A stretch of 64,000 nt of DNA from Neurospora crassa OR74A (lineage: Eukaryota; Ascomycota; Sordariomycetes; Sordariales; Sordariaceae): NCBI RefSeq assembly GCF_000182925.2, contig NC_026501.1, forward strand, positions 7,419,917 to 7,483,916. The letters are read 5' to 3'. The notes under the pieces are model-generated. The model saw only the letters and a program-made list of their open reading frames with translations, had not been told where the DNA came from and did not search any database. A program made the position numbers and the translations under genes. Within the stretch, counting starts at the first letter, position 1. The number at the start of each line of letters is the position of its first letter. Of the stretch, positions 24,101 through 35,479 are shown piece by piece.

Positions 24101-26499
24101 TCCCTCCCTCCAACCTAAACGCCCGTTAGGTCCTCCCACTCCCCTCCCGCCGCGATGGTGGTTTGATGTCTGCAGGTACAATCGGATCGAAGCAATTGGC
24201 GGAAAGGACCAAAGGGGTACAGGTACCTTATCAACCGACCACTGCTAGTGAAGAGCCGCATTCTCCTCTCTCAGCCCGCGGCGTGACAAGCTTCATCACG
24301 GCATCCCAAAAGTCGGACCGCAATGGCGCAACCCTCGAAACGAGACCGGCCAATTTTAGACGAGCTGCTAGTTTTTTCACCAAAAGTGCAAGGCTCTCTC
24401 TCCTTCTTCTCCCCTTGTCCCCCACAGTTGTGAAATTTGACCCCATTTTGGGCTGCCATTCGCAATGCCCAAAGTGCATTTCCACACAATCCTGGATCGC
24501 TTTTTTGGGGGTTCTCTTCATCTTTGGAGCCTGGGTCAGGTGTCGACAAGTACATATCGATCCTCATGACTCGTTTACCTATGGACCGACATCGATCGAT
24601 CGAAAACCGGAAACTCGTACACTACAGTGCTCACCAACAGCAGATGGGACTCCCACGTCCCTGAAATAGGGAACAAGGGACTCTTTGAAATGATCATCAA
24701 CGCGCAGCGGTATTTACCGATATAGCAGATATGAATACTCGGGGCGTTACAATCTCTCGCTATGTCGCCCATCGGTATCTCTCTTGGCTACTCAGCCATA
24801 GTCTCATGATGGGTGATGGGCAACAAGATCTTCTCGCAACTGTCATGGAGCCGCTAACACCATCCTGGTGAGGCCGGGCGCTGGAGCTGTTAACGAGTTC
24901 CCCTTTTCGCCATGTCAGTTTCTGGCTGTCCCAGCCGTGGACCCGTGGTGGCACACCCACCTGGCGGGGCCACTTCGGACAAGGGCGATAAAGGCGGTGG
25001 GTTCCTTGGTGGAGACAATGCAAAACCTCATGGAAGGACCAGGATTCAAATGACGTGTGTCGTCGCTTTTCACCATTTCGACTGGTCAGGAACGTCGCGA
25101 CAACCACAATCTGGGAGCAAACCTGGGAGCCAAACCTGGAAAGCGGAACTTGCGAAACTCGACGAGTCCCACTGAAGTGGCGGAACTGCGGTATGTACTG
25201 TACATTCATCCACCAGGCCAACGCTCGAGGCCCTTCGTTCTTGCACTGCAACTGTGAAGAGAGAAAAAAAAAAACTCTGACAATGGCGGCATCCCACGTT
25301 AGGACGGCAATACCTTACCGTTGCCGCGCCGCTTGCAACCAGCTGCCCGCCCGCAACCGGCTTGCACAAAGCGACGGACAGGCTTGACACACACAGGCAC
25401 AGCGCTGTTCTTGCAGTAACCGCAGTAGCCAAAGAATTCACCGAGAGCCGCGACCAGCCAATTCCACTTCCTCTTGTTCGTACCCTGACCACATACTTCA
25501 GGGGCAACTGGGCAATTTGCGTCGACTGTTCTAGCCGCCCGCGAGCACCTTGTCCAGAGCAACGCTGAGATCACCATAAGATGCCGATCAAAAGTGGAAG
25601 GACGCGCTCAGAGCGCTCAATCGACGCACGGGGGGGATACGAGTCCAGGTGATATCACAACCACAACACGTGCCCTGGTCTTTCTCATCGGAAATTTTCA
25701 GCGAAGCAAAGCCTCACACGGGTCGAATATAGTGTCCTTAGTCGGAGGTTTTGAGACTGTTGAAACAAGAGGGACAGTACCCTTTCAGCCAAAAAGACAG
25801 GGCAAGACAAAACAAGGAAAGACATCCATGCTTTGACAGGACGCCTTGAATCTTCGAGGTGCATCTCCACTGGACTAGCCCGCCCTTGCGGATGCCTTGT
25901 TTGGGATAACCGATCGTCGCTTCGGCCGCCTCCACCAGCCCGCCGCCCGGGGGGCCGGGGCCTTAACACCACGACCATCATCGACGCTAACACCAACAAT
26001 TTGGGTGTCCTCGGTCTGAGACGGTACCTGGCTCCAGCTGCCCTGCTGCCAACACTCCTCGCCGTCCAATCATCAATGACGCTGACAAGGACACGGAAAT
26101 CGGATGGGAACAATGCAAGTACAGGTACATACCTACTGGTCTGGCAGCACATGTGGCATGATAGCTCGTTGCTACCGGCTGGACGCAGTAGAGCGGGCGT
26201 GGGCGTGGGCGAGCCGCTGTATACCTTATCATTTGTTTTTTTTTTTTTTTTTTTTTCCGCCCATGGTTCTTGGCCAGCATGTGTCATATCTCCTCCATCG
26301 TCCATGAACATCCATTCCACTCACCCTCTCCTGCTGATCCAGTCCCTATTCCCTCTTTGTTTGTGTACTCGCTTAATTCCGGTGCTAGTGTACATACCAC
26401 CACAACCTGCACATACCACAGCCTCTACACCACTGTCCAAGGCCGGAACCTTGCCTTCTCAACTCCTTTATCTCCATCCCTGTTGTTGATCAACGTCTG
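15113..26499. other. 11.4-kb stretch with no supportable gene
   Basis: I found no frame with a recognisable domain, no spliced chain of open frames and no RNA gene in this long stretch. Composition is ordinary (not RIP-like), so it is not an eroded transposon of the kind seen at 3.8-7.1 kb. Poly-T tracts occur at about 21631-21652 and 26236-26256, and a telomere-like AGGGTTAGGGTTTT at 17283. The largest open frames, such as 18060-18584 (-), 17063-17506 (-), 20132-20509 (-) and 25685-26320 (-), look random in composition. It may hold untranslated RNAs, long-range promoter DNA for the gene at 26.8 kb, or fast-evolving small genes that cannot be seen by eye. Confidence 0.5.
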
Positions 26500-26745
26500 T
26501 TGACGGCCGACCCCCACGACGCAGCCAACTCCCAGTCACATCACGGGCAGTCCAGAGACACCTCTCCTTCCGAGATTATCATTCACCTTATTTCTCCTTC
26601 TTCCTCAGTTCCACGTTCCTCGAATCTCTCCACGACGATCCGAAACCAGTCTGGAGCCTCGCCATTATTAGCACCAGAGCTCCAAGACATCTCAACCAAC
26701 TCTGACATCATCAATCTTGGGATACTTGTGGGAAGGGCAAAGTAG
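26500..26745 (+). promoter_or_regulatory. Candidate upstream ORF before the PRM10-like gene
   Basis: An 81-codon open frame that ends 33 nt before the start codon at 26779. Its product would be Ser/Pro-rich without a domain, so it is more likely a translational brake than a protein gene. Whether it is transcribed depends on a transcription start I cannot see. Confidence 0.3.
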
Positions 26746-26778
26746 CCCTCTCGCCCGTGAGAGGGCGTTGCTGTAGCC

Positions 26779-29752
26779 ATGGTTTCTGCGCAGGATCAGG
26801 GTGATATCGGCGGGGCCAGCAACAGCCGGAGTGGAAGTGATAGTGAGACAACCCTCCAGGGAGTTCAGGGAGGAATTGGGGTTGAACCATCTGGGGGTGG
26901 AAACGGGGAGGGCAGCAGTAGCACCAGCCAGAATGCCAGCGCCAACATCAGCGCAACTGCGACACCTCTACCGGAGCAACCGCTACTTGCGCCACAGATC
27001 CCCCACCTTCAGCTTCCAAAGGGAAAAGAGAAGAAGCGAGTTGGCTTCCTTAGCGATAGACCACCAGGACAGGCCGGTGGCCCACCAGCCCCCCAGGTAG
27101 TCGTCACTCCGGATGGACAGGAGCATACTGCACAGGATTACTTCTCCTCGCCCATCCACGACTACGACTTTGCCACGACCCCTCCGCACCACACCTTCGG
27201 CCCTCCAGCAAAACGCGACTCCTTTAATAAAGATGAGGTTACGGCTGCCCTAGCCGAGATCTTGAGGCCCGAGCTCAACAACCAGGCCAGTTCCGCCCAT
27301 CCCGTTCGGCCACGTCCTGTTCTTCGCAAAAACACGACAACTGTTCCCGATCCTCAACCCGATATGCTCAAGCCTCCCCATCGATCCGAGGTGGAAGCAC
27401 GTAACCGCGCCGACAAGCTTGCCCACGCCGTCGGCACTTCATCAGTCGGTGCGTCTCGAAGAAACTCGTTTGCTGGCAATGATAGCGACTCTGGAGACGA
27501 AACCACCCTCAACGGAAACGTACCGCCAATTGGTATCTCTATCAGTCGCGACTTTGAGGCGCAGGATCAAGACGACTCCCACAGCCTCCGCGCTCGCAGG
27601 AAATCACAGCAAGTCGCCAATGATCTGGTCCGGAAGCATACACGCCGCATCAGCGCTTTCAACGCTCTCAGCCGCCCACAAACCGCCCAGAGCACGCACG
27701 TGTCTGGAACTGCAACACCAATCCCTCACGACCTGGACTATGTACCTCGCCCAGACAAGTATAGGGGTGGTATTCTGGGGAACTTGCTCAAGTTATACAA
27801 CGCAGAAGAGACGGCAGGCGCAGGAACGTCTGGTGGCTCCAGTACCATGACCACCCCAAGTCAGACACCGAACAGAACGCCAACAACGACTCCTCCTACC
27901 TCGAGGCCCAGTACTCCCAAGACGGACAAGGATCGGGGAAGAAGCCGCGGGTTTCGATCATCGTCCACATCGAGGCTCATGGAATCGTCCTTCATGTTTG
28001 CTGTCCCCGGTGCCGGAAAAGAGGTAGCCGAAGCTACGGAAAAGGCTAAGCAGGAAAAGGACAAGACCAAAAGACGGTCGAGATCGAGACTCAGAGCCGA
28101 TAAGCAAAAGCTGGAAGAGTTCCGCATCACCAAACACATTGCAGAGATTATCAGCCGCCATCGGTACCTCTTGAAGCTGTGCAACGCGTTGATGATGTAC
28201 GGTGCACCCACACATCGCTTGGAAGCCTACATGAGAATGTCCGCCCGCGTCCTTGGCATCGAAGGCCAATTCATGTACCTGCCGGGAACCATGATCATTT
28301 CATTCGACGACAGCAACACTCACACTACCGAGATGAAAATTGTGCGCAGTAATGCCGGCGTCGACCTCGGCAAGTTACGCGACGTTCACGAAGTCTACAA
28401 ACAGGTCGTACATGATCTCATCAGCGTCGATGAGGCTACAACGCGATTGAACGACATTACGAATCGGAAGAACAAGTATCCAACTTGGCTGCGTGTTCTG
28501 CTCTTTGGTGTGGCTTCCGCGACGGTGGCCCCTTTTGGTTTTGAGGGTCGGTACATCGACATGCCTATCGCCTTCATTCTCGGATGCATGGTTGGCATCT
28601 TGCAGCTTTATATTGCGCCTGCGAACGAGCTGTACGCAAACGTTTTTGAAATCACGGCCGCTCTCCTCACATCCTTCTTCGCGCGTGTTTTCGGATCGCT
28701 CCAAAATGGAGACTTGTTTTGCTTCTCCTCACTTGCACAGTCTTCAATTGCTCTGATTCTTCCGGGTTACATGGTTCTTTGTGCAAGCTTGGAGCTACAA
28801 AGTCATTCCATGATATCCGGTTCGGTCCGCATGGTTTACGCACTCATCTATTCGCTGTTCCTTGGCTATGGCATCACTATCGGATCCGTTATTTACGGAT
28901 ACATGGACCACAATGCAGTCAGTACCGTTCATTGCAAGATTGGTTCTGAGTGGTACAGCAAACGGCCAGACCAGAACTACTACATTTTGTTTGTGTTGCC
29001 TTTCACGCTGTGTCTTTGTGCCATCAATCAGGCCAAGTTCAAGCAGCTTCCAGGTACGCATCATCTTATTACCCCTGCTCCTGTGATAACATTACTAACG
29101 ACTTTCCACAGTCATGGTTATCATCTCCCTGGCAGGCTACTGCGTGAACAGCTTTTCATCTAGGTACTTTTCAGGAAACACGACCCTTTCCAACTCATTG
29201 GGTGCTCTCTGCATTGGAGTCCTGGCAAACCTGTATTCACGGGTGGGCCGTGTAGTACAAAACAAGTTCCTCGATTGCTGGGAAAAGATCTTTGAGCCGC
29301 GCATCGCTCGTCTCAAGGGAAAGCACAGGCGTTTATATTCCACGGAAGGAGGATCCAACAGCTCCTTCCGGAAGGACCAAGACCCTGAGTTGGGCCTACC
29401 GGCAGAAAAATCCGCCGCAGCCCCTCACAAACACACTCGCCAAATTGGATACGGGCTTGCCGCTGCCGCCATGTTACCCGCCATCTTCGTACAGGTACCC
29501 TCGGGCCTGGCCGTCAGCGGCTCGCTCCTCAGTGGCGTGGCGAGCGCCGACCAGATCACTCGCAACGAGACGCTCTCCGCCGATGGACAGACGTTCACCC
29601 GGGGCGCGCAAACGGCAGACCTGAACAGCACGGCTTTCAACGTCTTATTCAGCGTCATTCAGGTCGCTATCAGCATCTCGGTTGGGCTATCTCTGAGTGC
29701 TCTGATTGTTTACCCATTTGGAAAGAGGCGGAGCGGTCTCTTCAGTTTCTAG
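26779..29752 (+). CDS. PRM10-like ThrE-domain membrane protein, 971 aa
   Basis: Multi-pass membrane protein of the ThrE family (two halves, ThrE/DUF1212 and ThrE_2), related to yeast pheromone-regulated Prm10 and to bacterial threonine/serine exporters. Exons 26779-29053 and 29112-29752; the 58-nt intron has a GTACGC donor and an ACTAACG branch site. Residues 1 to about 445 are low complexity (Ser, Thr, Pro, Gln, charged KEKKR runs) and probably disordered and cytosolic. From about 449 the conserved domain starts, with ISRHRYLLKLCNALMMYGAP and MYLPGTMIISF, followed by about ten hydrophobic segments up to the C-terminus (ending YPFGKRRSG). The start has good context (GCCATGG). Transport substrate is unproven in fungi. 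A candidate upstream ORF lies just ahead. Confidence 0.93.
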
Positions 29753-30762
29753 AGTTTAACCTTTTTACATTACAAGCCATAAAGTTGGAGTTGTGCGAGA
29801 CGGAGAAGGAGAGAGAATTTCCCCATAGCAAACATCATGGATGGAAAATGACTGGAGGCATAAAGATATGCTCATGATCTATTAGCAAAAAGCGGTGGTG
29901 TTGAGTGCGGTTTTTTTTTTTTTTGGATTTGGTTTTTTTGTCTTTTTTTTCCCTTTGTTTTACCGAATATTGGGTCTGACTTTTTCTTCTTGGGAATGAT
30001 TATGAATGATGGCGTTCTGGGCTTGGATAAAGATATCAACTCATACCGGCAGAGGTACAGAAATAGATGGCAGAGGGTTACAAAGGGGAAGGTACAGGTA
30101 CCTAACAGTTTAAAGTTTATACCACAACAATATTGAGAGTTAACACGGACAATAAGCAATGGGGTTACCGTGATAAATATTTATCCATGCGAAACGTCAT
30201 GACTGGTGAGAAAGCTTCTCCCCATGGGAAACACGTGAATACTATTGAAGAATGATAGCTTCACCTCACCATGTTGACTTCTATTCTCCCTCAGCACTAG
30301 AGGGGGGAAAGCCCGGAGTTATAAATACTTTGGTGCAAACTTGCCCCCTTATATGACTGGCAATTTGATATCAAATCCCTCCTGGTCCGGGCGTCCACCG
30401 GTCCCCTCCGAGATTCACGCCGCGCAAGCCCCACATTTCCCGGCTTACAGGCCCCACTATAAATGCCCCTATGAGTTCTGGCTCACCGCCTCTCCCGTCG
30501 GTGGGAGGCGTCATTGGCCTTGGGGTTTCCCCACCTTCCATAAACAGCCATGAGCACGGGACGGGATCTTCAGCTCCCAGTCAGCCTATGTATTCTAGTG
30601 TAATGTAGGATACCAACAGGTTGAAGTTACATCAAGGGACCAAACCAGACCCCGAAGATGGCAATTTATATCCACTTTTGAGCAGAGCCCGGGGACTTTG
30701 GTACATCCGAGGCGACACCGGATCTCGACCGAATCACGGTGATTGAACCTAGGTATCCTCGA
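29753..30762. other. Intergenic downstream of PRM10-like gene
   Basis: Contains T-rich tracts at about 29911-29950 and otherwise unremarkable sequence. No gene is supported. Confidence 0.6.
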
Positions 30763-31048
30763 TCTCTATATACCTACAGTAGCTGGGGCGGTCAACTGCA
30801 AGGGTAGGGTGTTAGTGCCTTTCGCGGGCGGTCCCTACGTAAAATCCTGCACGCACTACCCAAATCATAACGCACGGACCGAAAACCCCCTTTTCACCCG
30901 CAAAATAATTGTTAGCACTATCTGAGTTTTGTGGTTTTTCTGTTAGTGCATTCCCATACAGCTGTTCTTCGCGTTTTCGTGTACTTTTCGTGTAAATAAG
31001 CCTAAGGGGGGGTCCCGGGGGGCGCAGCCCCCTGGCATCAACTTCTAA
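30763..31048 (+). mobile_element. Candidate short non-autonomous Helitron
   Basis: The 286-bp stretch has the end structure of a Helitron. It begins TCTCTATATACC directly after an A (30762), like the TCTCTA/TCTATA 5' ends of known elements. Near its 3' end a GC-rich hairpin at 31015-31035 has an 8-bp stem (one G-T pair) and a 5-nt loop. The hairpin is followed after 9 nt by CTAA (31045-31048), fitting the CTRR terminus. The base after CTAA is A rather than the canonical T. There is no coding content and no inverted repeats, as expected for such an element. The call rests on end structure only; other copies in the genome would settle it. Confidence 0.4.
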
Positions 31049-32391
31049 AGTATACGAATTATTAAGAAAGAAACGGCCAGCCCAAATTCCAAAGATATAC
31101 CTAGGTATTGGCGGGCTACAACCCAGAATCCAGCTCTACACATAACAACCCAGAATCCAGCCTTGCACCTATACGGAAGGGTGCGGCGTGCCGCCCCGAA
31201 CACTAGTATATACCTACAGTGTCTGGTCCTCCTCAGGTCCTCGTGAGACAGATGCCAGATGCGTAGGTTCGATTGCAATCGCAGTCTTGCGCGCGCCAAG
31301 TCAAGAAGACACTTCGAGGCCCGTATGCTGTTTTCAAAGGTTTCCAGTTTGACTCTTCGTGTGATACCGTGTGGTGGCTTGTAAGTCATATTGCTAACAG
31401 AAACAGAAATGCCAAAAGTAGGTAGAACATGGTCCGTCATCAATCGAAAAAAGTTTCTCCGTCTTACTTACCCCAGAGTTTTTCTTTTCTTTTTCTTTTT
31501 TTTTTTTTTTTTTTTTTTTCCCATCGTATCCACGTGCCACAGTAAAGACTGCATATTCGCAAAGCTGAAATAGGTATGTAAGATGTTCGTTACGTACGTA
31601 ACTTTTTAGTTCACGAATATCTACCTACCCACAATCGGCAGTGGTGTGATGAGTGATGACCACCACCAGACTCTCAATTGAGCTCATACTACGTAACTGC
31701 CGGAAGCCGGAACCCAGAACATAAAAAGCACCCCACGGAACGGGAACACCAAACCAATCACTACGGGTCATGATGGAGCGACGAGCGCCCAAAACGGCAA
31801 TTGTCTCGTATTTGACAGGTGCGCCTCCTCCTCATCAGCGCAGCGCCGCTCAGCTCAGGATTTATGTTGCCCAGTCTTTTTTTTTTTCAACAGGAGATCA
31901 TCACGGGACACTTGCAAACCTACCTGTTTAGTCCAAGAAGGATCCGACACCATAGGTAATATAATCCGAGTCGGTTGTGGTCTTACATCATCGCGTTGTG
32001 ACTGGAAAGCCATGGCTGCTTATACGAGAATATCGAGAGACGCCTCTTTCATCAGAACTTGAAAGGGGGTTTGCTGACTACCTATCGATTTTTATACCTT
32101 TTTTTTTTTGAGAGGAGGAGCGCGGAGATCTATGACAAACATGAACACCGAGGCGGCACACACGTGCACATATACTTTGGGAAAATCTGAGGGGTTGAGG
32201 CGGTTCATTGCTATTCTTGTAGCTGACCGACCGATCACCCGTGCAGTTGATCACGAAGTGTGCTTATGTCGATAATGGCGGTTGAGCTCTACGGCTCCCG
32301 CCCGGAAGTAGAGCAATTTTGCATCAGTCAGAAATACAGTCACACATGGAGGACGTATACGGGGAGGAGGGAGGAAGGAAAGGAAAGGAAG
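31049..32391. other. Intergenic with short direct repeats and poly-T
   Basis: Holds a 17-bp direct repeat (ACAACCCAGAATCCAGC at 31118-31134 and 31145-31161) and a second copy of TATATACCTACAGT at 31207-31220, also present at 30767-30780 in the candidate Helitron's 5' end. A long T-rich tract lies at about 31483-31520. No gene is supported. Confidence 0.6.
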
Positions 32392-32397
32392 TATAAA
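32392..32397 (+). promoter_or_regulatory. TATA box of the small secreted protein gene
   Basis: TATAAA 167 bp upstream of the start codon at 32564. A CT-dinucleotide tract (about 32537-32556) lies directly before the start, typical of strongly expressed fungal promoters and leaders. Confidence 0.5.
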
Positions 32398-32563
32398 GGT
32401 CCTGGGGTTTCCAGACGGAGAGGAGCGAATTGATCTAGCATCCCCCATCTCAAAGATCATTCTCAAGATCAAAGAACACGTTCAACATACCTAGTTAAGA
32501 TACCATACTACTAACCGGTCTGCAAAACGACAAACCTCTCTCTCTCTCTCTCTCTCAGCAAAA

Positions 32564-33354
32564 ATGAAGTTCCTCCTCCTCCTCCCAGCTCTTCTCGGCC
32601 TTGCCGTCTCCCACCCAGCTGCTCCCGAGCTTGACCGTCGCGCCGACCCCCAGATTGCCCACTTCTACTTCCAAGCCGCCGCTACCGGCTACAACCTGAC
32701 TGTTCCCGCCGACGGGAACTGGTATCCTACCAGTATGTCAATACATATCCTATCTATCCATCTGATTTACTCCAAGTACGGAGGTATATATATATATATA
32801 AATATATCCAGACTGACCAAACATCTACCTACCTACCTACCTAGACAACGGTCTGAACATCAACATCATCACCGCCCTCGACTTCACCGTCAACCAGTGC
32901 GAGTTCGCCACGCACCAGCAGGTCGCTTTCAACTACCAGCTGAGCGGTGACTCGTTCCCCAAGGAGCAGTTTGCTGTTGGTCCGCCGCAGCCGATTGACT
33001 CGGTCAGATGCCACGGTTATTGTTTGGGGATTTATGGTATGTTCTTATTTCTTCTTCCATTCCCCCTCCCCTCCCCTCTTTTCATATATGGGAAGATCTT
33101 CTTTTGTTCTCGTTTTCTTTTCTTTTTTTTGTGGTGCACGACATATCCACCCTGAAGTGAGCAAGTGAGAAGGAGTGTGTTGAGTATACTGTATGTGAGT
33201 AAAATGATGACTGGACAATGGCTGACAATGTGGTGTGTGTGTCTCAACAGAGGATTGTGTCAAGAACGGACAGTACGTCGGCACCTGCTGCAACGGCTTC
33301 TGCGCGGCCAATAAATGCCGCCCGTATGTCTATCCTCAGGATATCTCGGAGTAA
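32564..33354 (+). CDS. Small secreted cysteine-containing protein (cell-wall type), 154 aa
   Basis: Signal peptide MKFLLLLPALLGLAVS followed by a dibasic LDRR site that could be cut by a Kex2-like protease, then a small domain beginning AHFYFQAAATGYNLTVPADG. Exons 32564-32732, 32845-33036 and 33251-33354. Both introns start GTATGT and have CTGAC branch sites; intron 1 ends in a CTAC repeat. The mature part has seven cysteines; five cluster in the last third (DCVKNGQYVGTCCNGFC, then KCRP) and probably form disulfides. The protein resembles fungal-specific small secreted proteins found in cell-wall preparations (non-anchored cell wall proteins); no enzyme motif is seen and no GPI site. The TAA stop overlaps a strong donor-like GTAAGT at 33351, so an alternative 3' end cannot be excluded. 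Confidence 0.8.
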
Positions 33355-33789
33355 GTGAAGCAGATGGAAGTGAGATGAAAGGAAGGAAGGAAGGAAGGAA
33401 GGGTGAAGAAAGGATAACAGGATTATTGGACGATTGATGGAGTACTATTCTAGGCACAAATCTGGGATGGAAGGATTTGCGGGTAAGGACGGAAGGGAAC
33501 GATGAATGACTGAACGAATGGCGACTTTGGGATGAATCTTGTATTTAGTCTGACCCCTCTTTGTTCTATATTCCAATCTTTACAGTTCTATGACATCTTC
33601 ACTGGTTCAGATGGATGGAAGCATGAGGGTAAGGAGGGTTTTAAATGTATAACTCCGTGCCTGTGAGCTTTGTTTGCTTGTATGTGTGATTCAGACAAGT
33701 TGGCCGGGACTTCGTTGTGAGTATTTGGTATTCTGAGAAAAAGTGAAAAAGGCAGACCCGAAGGAATCTGAAGTGCCAGTTAGCCGATC
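33355..33789. other. Convergent 3' flanks
   Basis: Space between the 3' ends of the secreted-protein gene (+) and the aldehyde dehydrogenase (-). A GGAA tetranucleotide repeat is at about 33381-33402. No gene is supported. Confidence 0.6.
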
Positions 33790-35479
33790 TCAGCCATATC
33801 TCACAGTCCCTGCGCCCTCCTTGAACCAGTCTTCCGCTGCCATCTCTTCCGCAGAAGCATAGTTGATTATCGTGCTCTTGGTCTTAGTATATGCATGGTA
33901 CGCATCGATCCCGTTTTCGCTTCCTACACCACTTGAGCTTTTGGCTCCTCCCCAAGGACTGCTGGGATCGTTGCGATGGTGAGTGTTGACCCAGACAATA
34001 CCTGCGTCGATCTGCTCAGACACACGGAAAGCTTGCGCCAGATCGCGCGTCCATATCGCTGCTCCAAGTCCAAACTCACTGTCATTGGCGAGCTCAATGG
34101 CTTCCTCTTCAGTACTAAATCCGACCACCACAACAACCGGGCCAAATGCCTCCTCGCGCCAGATCCTTGCGTTGAGTATGCTCCTATCTTTTGGCTTATT
34201 GTATGCAAGTATGGTAGGTGGGAAGTAGTAGCCCTTGGAGAAGTCTGTATCGTCGAGTTCACTTCGCCCCTCCAGTCTGTTCCCGCCTGCTTGTACGATT
34301 CGCTCGTGATATAGGCACGCCTCATCCACTAGCTCCTCCACATTCTTCAGCTGCCGCTCCGAGATCAGTGGACCCATCATACACTCGGGATTTTTTGGTG
34401 AGCCCATCCGCCGTTCGATGGAAGTAGCTCTGGTTGTCAATTTCTGAAGCACTTCACTGTAGATCGATTCGTGAACGATGATCCTCGTAGCGGCCACGCA
34501 CGTCTGCCCACTCGCAATAAAAGCTCCAAAAGCGATGCCGTTGACAGCTGCGTCCAAGTCGGCATCCTGGAAAACCACTAGTGGCGCTTTCCCACCCAAT
34601 TCGGCCGTATACTTGGCCAGATTTCTCCCTACGATCTCACCGATGGCCCGTCCCGCTGCTGTTCCGCCCGTAACATCCACCTTCTTTACAAGCGGATGTT
34701 CAACAAGTGCCTTCCCAGTAGTAGCACCGTACCCGGGCAGTACGCTCAGGACTCCGTCCGGCAGACCCGCCTCTTTCATGATCTTTCCCAGCATCAGTGA
34801 TGTGATGGGTGTCAACTCGCTCGGCTTCAGTAGCACCGAGTTACCTGCCGCCAAGGCTGGAGCAAGCTTCTTGACAGCAATCAGGAGGGGATGATTGAAG
34901 GGAGTAATTTGGACGACTACACCCAGCGGTCGACGATCGAGGAAGTTGTGTAGTTTGCCGACGGTAGGAAGTACGGAGCGTTCTTCGGTACGGAGCAAGG
35001 CGGCGTAGTACCGGAACCATTTCACAAGGGAGGGGACTTGGGCGTTCATCTCGCGGATTGCTCGACCAGTTTGCGTGACTTCGATGTCAATGAGGGCGGC
35101 AAGGTGGGTTTCGAAGAGGCTGGCGGCTCGTTCGAGGACCTCCGCGCGGACATGACGGGGAGCACGAGACCAGACGCCGGATTTGTAGGTGTCGTGGGCG
35201 AGCTCAACGGCGGAAACGACGTCCTCCTTGGACGCGGAGTGACAGCTGAATTGTAGGAAAACTGTGTTAGTCGAGGTAGCTATTGCATACATGAGAGGCT
35301 CTACTTACTGGGCAACGATCTCGCCTGTCGCTGGGTTCTCGACGGGGATCCTGCATCGAAGTCCAGTCAGTGATACGGTCTCAGGCCATCTCTTTTGAAG
35401 GCCGGAAAGCAGTAACTTGCAGTTCTCCATTTCCTGCCTTTTCGAGACCCCCAATCCATAGCAAATGTTCCGTGGTCAT
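33790..35479 (-). CDS. Aldehyde dehydrogenase (NAD(P)-dependent), 518 aa
   Basis: Oxidises an aldehyde to the acid. Exons on the - strand: 35479-35421, 35350-35309 and 35245-33790. Intron 1 is GC-AG: only with the GCAAGT donor at 35420 does the frame give LWIGGLEKAGNGEL joined to IPVENPATGEIVA, the usual start of this superfamily; its branch site is CACTGAC. Intron 2 is canonical (GTAAGT). Key residues are present: Asn151 in TPFNHP, Lys in KPSELTP, Glu249 in ELGGK and the nucleophile Cys283 in SGQTC. The NGIDAYHAYTKTKS tail is also typical. Length is normal. The exact substrate is open; likeness is to aromatic or general aldehyde dehydrogenases (benzaldehyde/vanillin or aminobutyraldehyde types). 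It is convergent with the secreted-protein gene. Confidence 0.93.

Noticed and set aside
25685-26320. 211-codon frame on the - strand
   Set aside because: Includes a poly-Lys run that is only the complement of a poly-T tract, and no conserved segment.
31262-31275. tRNA B-box-like GGTTCGATTGC
   Set aside because: No matching A box, acceptor stem or cloverleaf could be drawn around it.
31045-31443. 132-codon frame on the - strand with repeated AGFWVV
   Set aside because: The repeat comes from the 17-bp DNA direct repeat; the frame crosses the candidate Helitron boundary and has no domain.
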